Source: Desulfomarina profundi (lineage in GTDB: Bacteria > Desulfobacterota > Desulfobulbia > Desulfobulbales > Desulfocapsaceae). Taken from it: a stretch of 64,000 nt of DNA. A program made the position numbers and the translations under genes. Of this stretch, positions 37,889-47,175 are shown piece by piece. The stretch is taken from assembly GCF_019703855.1 (NCBI RefSeq), contig NZ_AP024086.1, positions 868,001-932,000 of the forward strand, read 5' to 3'. Below the pieces are notes generated by a model. The model worked only from the letters and a program-made list of their open reading frames with translations. It had not been told where the DNA came from and searched no databases. Positions within the stretch are counted from its first letter, which is position 1. Every line of letters begins with the position of its first letter.

Positions 37889-37979
37889 TAATTTGTTCGA
37901 TTATTGATAGTTGGCTAATTATTTGTATTTTACAGCTATTCTCAAAATTGACACAATGCTCATAATAAGAAATGCGGGC
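37889..37979 (+). repeat. Family B right-hand fragment
   Basis: Matches the right ~90 bp of the complete family B element at 53146-53366, including TTGGCTAATTATTTGTATT, AAAATTGACACAATG and the terminal AAATGCGGGC, followed by TA. The left part is missing. Confidence 0.7.
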
Positions 37980-38148
37980 TAACGGCAGACAGAATAATTT
38001 GTTCTGATTATACACGAAATTCAGCCGGCCACCTGGAAATGTTAAACTGAGTTTTGTACATAATCACAATAATTGTTGAAATAAGTACACAATATTATGG
38101 AAAGTGAATGAAAGGTCAATAGGGATAATCCGAGACCTTTTGGGTGTA

Positions 38149-38303
38149 CCAGGTAGTGCCTGTCCATAAATGGCCTTTTTGCCCGATTTCTGCGTCGCTA
38201 CGAATAATTAAAAATGCTCACATATGCCTAATATGCTGCGCTTTTTATTTTCCTATGCTCCTTGAATTCGAACAAAAAATCTCATTTCTGGACAGACACC
38301 AGG
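38149..38303 (+). repeat. Family C miniature inverted-repeat element
   Basis: 155 bp with terminal inverted repeats CCAGGTAGTGCCTGTCC and GGACAGACACCAGG, flanked by TA on both sides. It encodes nothing convincing. A right end is also present at 472-494 and a diverged interior at 32990-33095. Confidence 0.65.
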
Positions 38304-38311
38304 TAAGTGTT

Positions 38312-38380
38312 CTAAATCCTGCAATTGGCAAGTTTACCGGAGATGCGAGGCATCAAGGGCCCCGAAGTGCAGGATTTAGG
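38312..38380 (+). repeat. Family A element, internally deleted copy
   Basis: Both family A ends are present (CTAAATCCTGCAATTGGCAA and CCCGAAGTGCAGGATTTAGG) with only about 30 bp between, including GGAGATGCGAGGCATCAAGG. The deleted centre makes it a 69 bp minimal element, nine bases beyond the family C copy. Confidence 0.75.
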
Positions 38381-38451
38381 TTGTACATTTTTACTCTTTT
38401 GATACGTCGTTTGTTTTAATTCCCGCATTAGAAAAGACAATCCGTTTTTGC

Positions 38452-38480
38452 TTGACAAAAATCTGGCCTTGAATTATTGG
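38452..38480 (+). promoter_or_regulatory. Promoter candidate for the ferredoxin gene
   Basis: TTGACA at 38452-38457 is a consensus -35 box, followed after 17 bases by TATTGG as a weaker -10 box, about 95 bp before the ferredoxin start. Confidence 0.5.
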
Positions 38481-38575
38481 AGTAGTACACGAAATGACTG
38501 AGTCGTTCGAGTTAGTTCCGCATATCAATAAGTACGATGTTTACTTATTTAAAACTCACTCTATGGAGGTGAATT

Positions 38576-38761
38576 ATGTTCGAAGTAGTGGTAGATAAAG
38601 ATAAATGCAGTGGCGATGAAGAATGTGTAGCAGCATGTCCCGCACAGGTATTTGAAATGGAAGACGGCAAGGCTGAGCCCGTAGAAATGGACGAATGTCT
38701 TGGTTGTGAAACCTGTGTTGAAGTTTGTCCGGAAGATGCAATCACAGTAACCGAGATGTAA
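38576..38761 (+). CDS. Two-cluster ferredoxin with Asp in the first cluster motif (7Fe/8Fe type)
   Basis: 61 residues. The first motif, CSGDEECVAACP, is C-x2-D-x2-C-x3-CP: Asp replaces the second Cys. The second motif, CLGCETCVEVCP, is a complete CxxCxxC-x3-CP. This is the arrangement of Desulfovibrio africanus ferredoxin III, whose first cluster converts between [3Fe-4S] and [4Fe-4S] forms. It has its own promoter, a GGAGG ribosome site and a terminator, consistent with high monocistronic expression as a general electron carrier. Confidence 0.93.
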   Translation: MFEVVVDKDKCSGDEECVAACPAQVFEMEDGKAEPVEMDECLGCETCVEVCPEDAITVTEM

Positions 38762-38785
38762 TTACTGCTGCATTCGCTTTGAGTG

Positions 38786-38822
38786 ACAAGCCCATCTCCT
38801 GAGCAGGGGATGGGCTTGTTCC
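38786..38822 (+). terminator. Intrinsic terminator of the ferredoxin gene
   Basis: ACAAGCCCATC at 38786-38796 pairs perfectly with GATGGGCTTGT at 38809-38819 around TCCTGAGCAGGG, followed by a short T stretch. Confidence 0.8.
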
Positions 38823-38842
38823 GTTTCTGCGGGAGGCCACAG

Positions 38843-39295
38843 GTGAAATCACGAAAAACTACAATATCGCGGTTTAAACCGGGGGTGGCCAGGCGGACAC
38901 ATCTTCTCCTGGCGGCAATGCTGTGGACCGGTGTCGGTACACTTTTATTGACTAAAGGAGCTTTTCGCCTGACACGGGTAACTGATTATCAGGGTGCGAT
39001 TGTTGCCGCATCTCTGTTGGCCGGTACTCTCAAGGGATATTTCGTTCTTGACAGGTCTGCCCGGAGAACCATCAACCGAATAGCCGGTTTTAATGATAAT
39101 ACTTGTTTCGGAGCTGTTTATTCCATCAAGACCTGGGTACTTGTTGTGGGAATGATTGCCATGGGCATAGCATTGCGCAGATCATCTCTTCCCCCTGAAC
39201 TGCTCAGTTTTATTTATATTACAATAGGGTGGGGACTGCTTTTTTCCAGCAGGCTCGCCTGGTTTGCCTGGAGAAAGGGGACGGATTATGTCTGA
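38843..39295 (+). CDS. Small integral membrane protein of unknown function upstream of alr
   Basis: About 150 residues from the GTG at 38843 preceded by GGGAGG; an earlier ATG falls inside the ferredoxin terminator. It has about four hydrophobic segments (LLLAAMLWTGVGTLLL, GAIVAASLLAGTL, TWVLVVGMIAMGIAL, FIYITIGWGLLF) and a basic N-terminus. I do not recognise the family. Its stop overlaps the start of alr by eight bases, so the two are coupled. Confidence 0.65.
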   Translation: MKSRKTTISRFKPGVARRTHLLLAAMLWTGVGTLLLTKGAFRLTRVTDYQGAIVAASLLAGTLKGYFVLDRSARRTINRIAGFNDNTCFGAVYSIKTWVLVVGMIAMGIALRRSSLPPELLSFIYITIGWGLLFSSRLAWFAWRKGTDYV

Positions 39296-40415
39296 TACAT
39301 CATTTAATTGTGTCTCTGTCAGCAGAAAGGCTCTACAGAGTAATTATAAATTCATTGAAAGCCGGGTAGCCCCGGGTGTCAAAGTAATGGCCATGGTGAA
39401 AGCGGATGCGTATGGACATGATATGGTTCTTACCGCCCGGGCCCTTGAAGATGTCGGCTGTACTGTTTTCGGTGTGGCAGAACTCTGTGAGGCTGTTATT
39501 CTTCGGAAGTCCGGTATCAAGGGACAGATTTTTGTCATGCTTGGGTTTGATCCGGAAAATGCGGCAATTTTTGTGGAACATGACCTGACTCCCGCAATTT
39601 TTTCCTCCAGGGCTGCAACTGCTCTTTCCCGTGCCGCTGTCGCGGCAGGGAAACAGGTAGAAGTGCATGTCAAGGTGGATACAGGTATGGGGCGGTTGGG
39701 TGTCATGCCCCGTGATCTGGTCGGGTTCGTAAAGGAGCTGGATACACTGCCGGGAATATCGGTGCAGGGTGTCATGAGTCATTTTCCCGAATCGGATGTA
39801 CCGGATTCCTCCAGTACCAGGGACGGTTTTTCCACCTTTGAACAGGCATGCTCATTGTTGGCCGGTCGCGAGAATTTTGTCCGCCACATTGCCAATTCCG
39901 GAGCAGTGCTTAATTTTCCCGACACCAACTGTGACATGGTTCGTGCCGGAATATCTCTGTATGGCTATCATCCTTTCGGTAAACAGCCTGAAAACGGCAG
40001 CGATGGCAACAGACTTATACCGGCCATGACATTTTCAACACAGATTATTCAGGTGAAGGACCTGCCGAAAGGTGCCGGAATAAGCTACGGTCACACATAC
40101 AGAGCTGAGCGGGATATGCGGATTGCTGTTCTTCCCGTTGGATACGAGGACGGTTTTTCCCGTATTCTTTCAAACCAGGGAGAAGTCCTGATCCATGGCA
40201 GAAAGGTACCGGTACGCGGTCGAATCTGCATGAATATCTGTATGGTTGAGATTACTGGAATAGACGGCGTTCAGGTGGGAGATGAGGCGGTTCTGCTGGG
40301 ACGACAGGGGGATGCGGTGATAACGGCTGATGACATAGCCGAAAAAACCGGCAGCATAAGCTATGAAGTGCTTTGTCTTTTTGGCAATAATAATAAAAGA
40401 GTGCATAGAGAGTAG
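39288..40415 (+). CDS. alr: Alanine racemase
   Basis: 375 residues, normal length. The PLP lysine lies in MAMVKADAYGHD near residue 39, and the catalytic Tyr of the second base is in ISYGHTYRA. HVKVDTGMGRLG and GRICMNICMV are further family motifs. It makes D-alanine for peptidoglycan. It is followed six bases later by argS. Confidence 0.96.
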   Translation: MSDTSFNCVSVSRKALQSNYKFIESRVAPGVKVMAMVKADAYGHDMVLTARALEDVGCTVFGVAELCEAVILRKSGIKGQIFVMLGFDPENAAIFVEHDLTPAIFSSRAATALSRAAVAAGKQVEVHVKVDTGMGRLGVMPRDLVGFVKELDTLPGISVQGVMSHFPESDVPDSSSTRDGFSTFEQACSLLAGRENFVRHIANSGAVLNFPDTNCDMVRAGISLYGYHPFGKQPENGSDGNRLIPAMTFSTQIIQVKDLPKGAGISYGHTYRAERDMRIAVLPVGYEDGFSRILSNQGEVLIHGRKVPVRGRICMNICMVEITGIDGVQVGDEAVLLGRQGDAVITADDIAEKTGSISYEVLCLFGNNNKRVHRE

Positions 40416-40421
40416 AGTGGA

Positions 40422-42080
40422 ATGATTCGTTTACAGGTCAAGTCGGTTCTGGACAGGTGTTTTGAAAAGGGTGTTGCTGCCGGGCACTGGTCCGACGCAG
40501 GTATGGGCAAATATACGGTGGAATTGCCCAAACATGAAGGTCAGGGAGATTTTTCCTCCAATATTGCTCTGGTGCTTGCCGGAATTGAGAAATGTAATCC
40601 GAGAGAGATTGCTGCAGCTGTGGTGAAAGAACTGGCCGGGGAGAAAAAACTGTTTGATCGGGTGGAAATTGCCGGTCCCGGGTTTATTAATTTTTTTATA
40701 AACGGTGATATCTGGCGCACTCTCATACCTGTTGTTATTGATCGGGATGAAAAGTTCGGTAAAAGTGAAGTGGGAAGAGGCAGGAAGGTGATGGTCGAAT
40801 TCGTCAGTGCCAATCCCACAGGCCCCCTCAGTATCGGCCACGGGAGACAGGCTATCCTCGGCGATTCGATCGCCAGACTGCTGGAGGCCACGGGGCACGA
40901 TGTGTTCCGGGAGTATTATTATAATGATGCCGGCAGACAGATGCGTGTCCTCGGAGAATCGACAAGAGCCAGGTACCTGGAACTGCTCGGGGAAAAAGTT
41001 GTTTTTCCGGAGGACGGTTACCAGGGGGAGTATATTATTGATATCGCCCGTTCTTTAGTTGATGAAAAAGGGGATTCTCTCAAAAGTGTGGAAGATGTCA
41101 CCCCGTTTAAGGAGCGTGCGGAGAAATTTATCTTCCAGGATATTTCCGGGACACTTGAACGAATGGGAATTGTTTTTGATAACTATTATAATGAACGTTC
41201 CCTTTACGAAGATGGTCATATAAATGATGTGGTTTCCCGTTTGAGGGAAAAGGGATATGTCTATGAAAAGGACAATGCCGTCTGGTTCAAAACAACGGAG
41301 TTCGGGCAGGAAAAGGACCGTGTAATTATCAAGAGCAGTGGAGAACCGACATACAGGCTGCCTGATATCGCCTATCACAGGGAAAAGTTCAGGAGAAAGT
41401 TTGACTGGCTGATTGATATTTTCGGTTCAGATCATATTGCGACGGTTCCCGATGTCCTTGCGGGTGTAGAGGCTCTGGGGTATGATCCATCCCTTGTGAC
41501 TGTTGTGCTTCATCAGTTCGTCACCCTGACCAGGGAGGGAAAACAGGTGAAAATGTCCACCAGAAAAGCCAATTTCATAACGGTGGACGAACTTATTGAA
41601 ATGGTGGGTACCGATGCGGTTCGGTTCTTTTTTATGATGCGCAGGGCGGACAGTCAGATGGAGTTTGATCTGGATCTTGCCACAAAAAGAAGCCAGGAGA
41701 ATCCGGTATATTATGTGCAATACGGGCATGCAAGGCTCTGTTCCATAATTCGCCAGGCCAGGGAAAAAGGGCTGCAACCTGGTAATCTCGAAGAGGTTGA
41801 TCTTTCTCTTCTCCAGGAACCGGAAGAATTGAATATCCTGAAAGCAGTATCATTCTTTCCGGAAATGATTGAAACCGCAGCGCTTGATCTGGCGCCCCAC
41901 AAGGCTATTTTTTATTTTATTGATCTGGCAGGTAAATTTCACAGTTACTATAATAAACACAAGGTGTTAACCGATGATTTGCCACTGACCAGGGCCCGTC
42001 TGGCACTGGTGGAAATGCTGCGTATCGTCATCAGGAACGGGTTGGTTATTACCGGTATCACTGCGCCTGAAAAAATGTAG
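40422..42080 (+). CDS. argS: Arginyl-tRNA synthetase
   Basis: 552 residues. The N-terminal additional domain is followed by the class I HIGH signature in GPLSIGHGRQ and the KMSKS-equivalent KQVKMSTRKAN. The C-terminal DALR anticodon-binding domain includes DLAGKFHSYYNKHKV. The full length appears intact. It lies between alr and the small membrane protein/secA genes. Confidence 0.97.
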   Translation: MIRLQVKSVLDRCFEKGVAAGHWSDAGMGKYTVELPKHEGQGDFSSNIALVLAGIEKCNPREIAAAVVKELAGEKKLFDRVEIAGPGFINFFINGDIWRTLIPVVIDRDEKFGKSEVGRGRKVMVEFVSANPTGPLSIGHGRQAILGDSIARLLEATGHDVFREYYYNDAGRQMRVLGESTRARYLELLGEKVVFPEDGYQGEYIIDIARSLVDEKGDSLKSVEDVTPFKERAEKFIFQDISGTLERMGIVFDNYYNERSLYEDGHINDVVSRLREKGYVYEKDNAVWFKTTEFGQEKDRVIIKSSGEPTYRLPDIAYHREKFRRKFDWLIDIFGSDHIATVPDVLAGVEALGYDPSLVTVVLHQFVTLTREGKQVKMSTRKANFITVDELIEMVGTDAVRFFFMMRRADSQMEFDLDLATKRSQENPVYYVQYGHARLCSIIRQAREKGLQPGNLEEVDLSLLQEPEELNILKAVSFFPEMIETAALDLAPHKAIFYFIDLAGKFHSYYNKHKVLTDDLPLTRARLALVEMLRIVIRNGLVITGITAPEKM

Positions 42081-42089
42081 TTCCAAATA

Positions 42090-42146
42090 AATATTATTTC
42101 TTTATTCTGCGAAGTGCAGGATTGAGCCCGCATTTCTCATGAATTT
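42090..42146 (+). repeat. Family A right end joined to a family B left end
   Basis: 42090-42124 matches the right end of family A (TTTCTTTATTCTGCGAAGTG, CAGGATT), and 42126-42146 the left end of family B (GCCCGCATTTCTCATGAA). The same junction order is seen at 53144-53146, suggesting that a nested A-B unit existed here and decayed. Confidence 0.55.
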
Positions 42147-42168
42147 ATGATGTAAATACACCTTTTCC

Positions 42169-42411
42169 ATGGCAGCCAGAAAAAAGAAGGCGAAAAAATT
42201 GAAATTCGAGTTAACCCGCAGTGCTGCTGCCGGTCTCGGAGTTATTCTTTTCTGTCTTTTCCTCTGGATGTTTCTCCTTGGCGTCTGGGCGGGGCAGTCG
42301 CTGCTTCTCCCTTCCTACGGCAAGAAAGTGGCAGTTGTGGATAAAAAAGCAAGTGAGCTCAGTGAGCCTCTGGTCATACATGCAGAGAAGAAACCAGTAA
42401 AAAAGAGATAA
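42169..42411 (+). CDS. Short single-pass membrane protein between argS and secA
   Basis: 80 residues: a Lys-rich N-terminus, one transmembrane helix (AGLGVILFCLFLWMFLLGVWAG) and a short charged tail. In related bacteria argS is often followed by a protein of this layout carrying a C-terminal SPOR domain. Here there is none before secA, so this may be a shortened form. The role is unknown. Confidence 0.6.
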   Translation: MAARKKKAKKLKFELTRSAAAGLGVILFCLFLWMFLLGVWAGQSLLLPSYGKKVAVVDKKASELSEPLVIHAEKKPVKKR

Positions 42412-42478
42412 TCCTGGAACCGTCGCGAATTCAGGATAATTCCTCATTTCAGATAACTATAAGGATTGGCCGAATACA

Positions 42479-45030
42479 ATGATTGGAAAATTACTTACTA
42501 AGGTTTTTGGCAGCAGTAATGACAGGATACTGAAACAGATACGTCCTGTGGTAAATCGGATAAATGAGCTCGAAAAGGATATCCAGCCCCTGACTGATGA
42601 GGAACTTGCGGCCAAAACAGTGGAGTTCAAAGAAAGGTTGAATAAAGGAGAGCCACTGGATGATCTGCTGCCGGAATCTTTTGCGGTGATGCGGGAGGCC
42701 GCCCGGCGGGTTCTTGGTGAGAGACATTACGATGTGCAGCTGGTGGGTGGGGTCATTCTCCACCAGGGAAAGATCGCTGAAATGAAAACGGGTGAAGGAA
42801 AGACCCTCACCTCCACCCTGCCTGTCTACCTCAACGGTCTGACGGGAAAAGGTGTTCACGTGGTGACGGTCAATGATTATCTGGCTGCCCGTGATGCCGA
42901 ATGGATGGGCCAGGTCTATTCGTTCCTCAAGATGAGCTGTGGCAAGATTGTACATGGGCTCAGTGATGAAGAGAGGCGGATAGCCTACGGCGCTGATATT
43001 ACCTACGGGACAAATAACGAGTTCGGATTTGATTATCTCCGGGACAACATGAAGTTCGAACTGAGCGATTTCTGTCAGCGTGGTTTTCACTATGCCATTG
43101 TCGATGAGGTCGATTCAATTCTTATCGATGAGGCGAGAACGCCGCTCATTATTTCGGGCCCCGCCGATATATCCACTGATCTGTACAGGAGTGTTGATCG
43201 AATTATTCCCCGGTTTAAAAAAGATGAACACTATGTTGTCGATGAAAAATCAAAACAGGTTTCTCTCACTGAAGAGGGGATTGGTCTTGGTGAAAAACTG
43301 CTGGGGATTGATAATCTCTATGATCCCGCAAATATAGAAAAACTTCATCACCTGAACCAGGCACTCAAGGCCCATGTCCTTTTCCAGAAGGATGTGGATT
43401 ATATTGTTAAGGACGGCCAGGTAGTGATCGTTGATGAGTTTACCGGTCGGACCATGGAGGGGCGCCGTTACAGTGACGGCCTTCATCAGGCCCTTGAGGC
43501 AAAGGAAGGAGTGAATATTGAAAAGGAAAATCAGACCCTTGCCTCCATTACCTTTCAGAACTATTTCCGCATGTATGAAAAGCTGGCGGGTATGACTGGT
43601 ACGGCCGATACGGAGGCACCTGAATTCAAAAAAATCTATGATCTTGATGTGGTTGTCATGCCGACAAACCAGCCCATGATCCGGGATGATTATGCCGATG
43701 TCATTTATAAAAACGAGGCGGCCAAATACCGGGCTGTTATCAGGGAAATCAAGAGTATGCATGAACAGGGACGGCCTGTTCTCGTGGGAACCATTTCCAT
43801 TGATGTTTCAGAAAAGATTTCCCGGATGCTTAAAAAAGAAAAAATTGCCCATGAAGTGCTGAATGCAAAACATCATGAGCGCGAGGCTGAAATTATCGCC
43901 GGCGCCGGACAGCTGGGCAAGGTCACCATCGCCACTAACATGGCTGGTCGGGGACGGATATTAAACTCGGAGAAGGTGTGGTTGAAGTGGGCGGACTCCA
44001 TATTCTTGGTACATCCCGCCATGAATCCAGACGGATTGACAACCAGTTGAGAGGCCGTTCGGGGCGCCAGGGAGATCCAGGTTCTTCACGGTTTTTTCTC
44101 TCTCTGGAGGACGATCTTCTCCGTATTTTCGGATCCGGGAAAATCAGTGGCATCATGGAAAAACTCGGTATGGAGGAAGATGAACCCATTGAGCACAACA
44201 TGATTTCCAGGGCTATTGAAAATGCCCAGAGAAAAGTGGAAGGGCATAACTTCGATATTCGAAAGCATCTCCTGGAATATGATGATGTCATGAACATTCA
44301 GCGTGAGGTTATTTACCAGCAGCGCCGAGAGATTCTTGAAGGGGACAATGTGTCCGAAGTTGTTCAGGATATGATTGAAGACCTGGTAGATGATGTGGTG
44401 ACACAGTTTTATCAGGATCGGATCGATTCGGAAGAATGGGACTGGAAAGGATTCAAAGTAGCAATGGAGGAGACATTCCATAATGTTCCGGAGTGGCCGG
44501 AGGATGAACTCAAGGGGCTGAAATATGACTCTTTTAAGGAAAAGACGCTTTCCTTCGTGCAGGAAGCGTATAAGGCACAGGATGAGCAGAACGGGTTTGA
44601 AACGCAGCGGCAACTCGAAAAAATAGTTCTGTTGCAGATTGTGGATACCCAGTGGAAGGATCATCTTCTTTCCATGGATCACCTGAAAGAGGGTATTGGT
44701 CTGCGGGGTTATGGCCAGAAAAACCCCCTCAATGAATATAAGCGCGAAGGGTATGAGCTGTTTCAGAATGTGATTGAGGCCATAAAACGTCAGACGATTT
44801 CCAGCCTTATGCGGGTCCGGGTCGTTCACGAGGAAGAGGTTGAGCGGCTGGAAGAGGAGCGCAGGCGGCGACACGAGGAAGAGCAGCAACGCATGAGCAA
44901 AAGTTCGGGAGCGTCGGCTGAAGCTGTACAGCAACCATTGAGAAGGGAAGGGGAAAAGATTGGTCGTAATGCACCCTGTCCCTGCGGCTCAGGAAAAAAA
45001 TATAAGAGATGTTGCGGCAGAGCCCGGTAA
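42479..45030 (+). CDS. secA: Preprotein translocase ATPase SecA (frameshifted in this sequence)
   Basis: Two open frames together give a normal SecA of about 850 residues. The break is at the GGGG run 43950-43953, inside helicase motif VI: the sequence ends MAGRGRILN in frame 1 and resumes at [19 protein letters not shown], where the family has [13 protein letters not shown]. One extra G restores it exactly. Walker A is [11 protein letters not shown] and Walker B is [13 protein letters not shown]. The C-terminus ends with the zinc-binding SEC-C motif [15 protein letters not shown]. SecA is essential for Sec export, so the frameshift is most likely a sequence error. Confidence 0.93.
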
Positions 45031-45055
45031 GCCTGCATTTCTCATGAACATTGTA
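45031..45055 (+). repeat. Family B terminal fragment at the secA stop
   Basis: GCCTGCATTTCTCATGAACA, directly after the secA TAA, matches the family B terminal repeat. No other part of the element is present in the 36 bp gap before the convergent ppk2 gene. Confidence 0.45.
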
Positions 45056-45066
45056 ACCGGCGGAAA

Positions 45067-45987
45067 TCAGCCGTGGAGCTTCTCCGGATGCATCAGGTTG
45101 TCTTCCATATGCTTGAGTTCATCAATGCCTGATACAACAATTTTCGGATCGGGGGCAAGTTCTTTCCTGGGGAGTTTTCCTTCGTAATCCATCTGGCTGA
45201 GAATGAACTTCATACAGTTCAGTCTCGCCTGTTTTTTGACATCGGACCGGATGATTGTCCAGGGAGCAATTGTCCGGTTAGTTTCCGAGAGCATCTGGAA
45301 TTTCCTGATGGAGTAGTTATGCCAGTATTCCTGGGCAAGATTGTCGACCGGTGAGAGTTTATACTGTTTCAGGGGATCTTTTTTTCGTGAATCAAACCGT
45401 TCCTTTTGTACCTCCTTGGATACAGAGAAGTAAAACTTAAAAAGCTTGATACCGTCTTTGACCAGCATCTCCTCAAGAAGAGGAACATCCTTTAGAAAAC
45501 GTTTGTTCTGTTCATCCGTACAGAATCCCATTACCGGTTCCACCATGGCCCTGTTATACCAGCTTCGGTCGAAAATGACGATTTCCCCGGCGGCGGGCAG
45601 GTGGGGAATGTAGCGTTGGAAATACCACTGGGAAATCTCAGTCTCATTGGGTTTTGTCAGGGCGATGACTTTGGTGTTCCTGGGATTGAGATGAGCAATG
45701 ATTCGTTTGATTGTACCTCCTTTTCCTGCAGCATCCCGACCTTCAAAAATTGCCAGGATACGCTTGCCTGTTGCCTTCATGGAGCTTTGCAGTTTCATAA
45801 GTTCTATCTGCAGCTTTTTCAGCTCGATCTCATAGGCAAGATGACTGTTTTTTATCCAGATAGCGGTTCTGTTATCTCCCTTTTTGGTGTGCAGGTTTTT
45901 AAACGCAGTCTCTTCCAGCAGTTTGATTTTTACAGGGGCCTGTTCTTTCTTGCTTTTACTGTGTTTTTTATTGCCTTTTTTACCCAT
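45067..45987 (-). CDS. ppk2: Polyphosphate kinase 2 family protein, copy 1
   Basis: 306 residues. The N-terminus is very Lys-rich. Walker A is [15 protein letters not shown], and Walker B with lid is [32 protein letters not shown] and [16 protein letters not shown] are further PPK2 signatures. The enzyme transfers phosphate between polyphosphate and nucleotides. A second PPK2 lies 83 bp upstream on the same strand, suggesting a tandem duplication or a pair with different nucleotide preference. Confidence 0.93.
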   Translation of the reverse strand: [306 protein letters not shown]

Positions 45988-46070
45988 GTGAATTTCCTTT
46001 TGTTATTTATGTCTGGAAAACGATTTCCAGAGTGACACCCGTTACGTTTTTTCTGCAAGGACCAGTATTA

Positions 46071-47062
46071 TTATTTCAGTGCAGCACCGTATTTTTTCTT
46101 TTCCTTGGTCATAAGCTTATATTCCACATCACCGGGGATAACAATTTCAGGATCCACCTTGAAATTGAGTGTTCTTGACCTGCCCCGGTACTTGACGGCA
46201 CTGAGGATCAGTTTCATGGTTTCCCGTCTTGCAAGGTGCTTGTTATCAGAGCGGATAACATACCAGGGTGATTTTTTCTTATGGGTTTTGCGTAACAGTA
46301 TCCGTTTTTTCTCAGTGAATTCATCCCAGAGCTCCTGAGCCTGCAGGTCAACCTCACTGAGTTTCCACTGTCTGAGCGGGTCATTGCGGCGTCTTTCAAA
46401 ACGCCTGGCCTGTTCCTCCTTGGATACGGAAAAGTAGAGTTTGAGGAGAATTGTTTTTCCACCGTCAAGGATGAAGTTTTCTTCATAGGTGGTGACTTTC
46501 TTTAAAAATCTTTTGTACTGGGCCTGGGTACAGAACCCCATGACAGGCTCCACCATTGCCCTGTTATACCAGCTTCGATCAAAGAGAACAATTTCTCCGG
46601 CGTGGGGAACTGCTCGATATAACGCTTAATGTGAAGTTCCGTTTTCTGGTATTCGTTCGGTTTTCCCAGGGCGATTACCCTGTAACGTTTTTCGTTCATA
46701 TAGCGTGTGACACGCCTGATGGTTCCGCCCTTGCCGGAGGCATCCCGGCCGTCAAAGAGGACAATCATTTTTTTTCCTGTCCGCTCCAAATGTTCCTGCA
46801 TCTTTATCAGTTCCGCCTGGTAGGGCTTGAGTTCTTCAGAGCAGTAATACTTGAGCAGGGCAGCTTCAACAATTTTTTCCTTGTGCTTTTCCCCAAGCAG
46901 CTTGGTGATGATCCGGCTCTTCGTGGTGGGCGTCTGGATTTTTTTGGATTTTTCAAACGATTTAACCACATCGCGGATTACGGCAGTTGTTCCCTTGCCG
47001 GGATCATACGGGCACGAAGGGCCGGCTTTCTTCTTTTTGGAATGTTTCTTTTTTGTCTTCAT
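46071..47062 (-). CDS. ppk2: Polyphosphate kinase 2 family protein, copy 2 (frameshifted in this sequence)
   Basis: Two open frames joined at the G run 46604-46607 (CCCC on the coding strand) give about 330 residues. The break falls just before Walker B: one extra C restores the [18 protein letters not shown] segment seen in copy 1. Walker A is FDGRDASGKGGTIRR; RRRNDPLRQWKLS and WYVIRSDNKHLARR follow. The N-terminal extension of about 75 residues is longer than in copy 1. A sequence error is the likeliest cause of the break. Confidence 0.88.
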
Positions 47063-47175
47063 AAAATGGTACCGTTGTACGGGGAGGGGAGAGGGTTATC
47101 CCGGAAGAAACCGGTAGAAAATACCCTGACATTACCTGTAGTATAGTAAGAAAAAAAGGGACTGCAAGTGAAAAA

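Noticed and set aside
43950-43953. Programmed frameshifting in secA
   Set aside because: Eight other genes show the same kind of single-base loss in G/C runs, so a technical cause is simpler; no slippery heptamer is evident.
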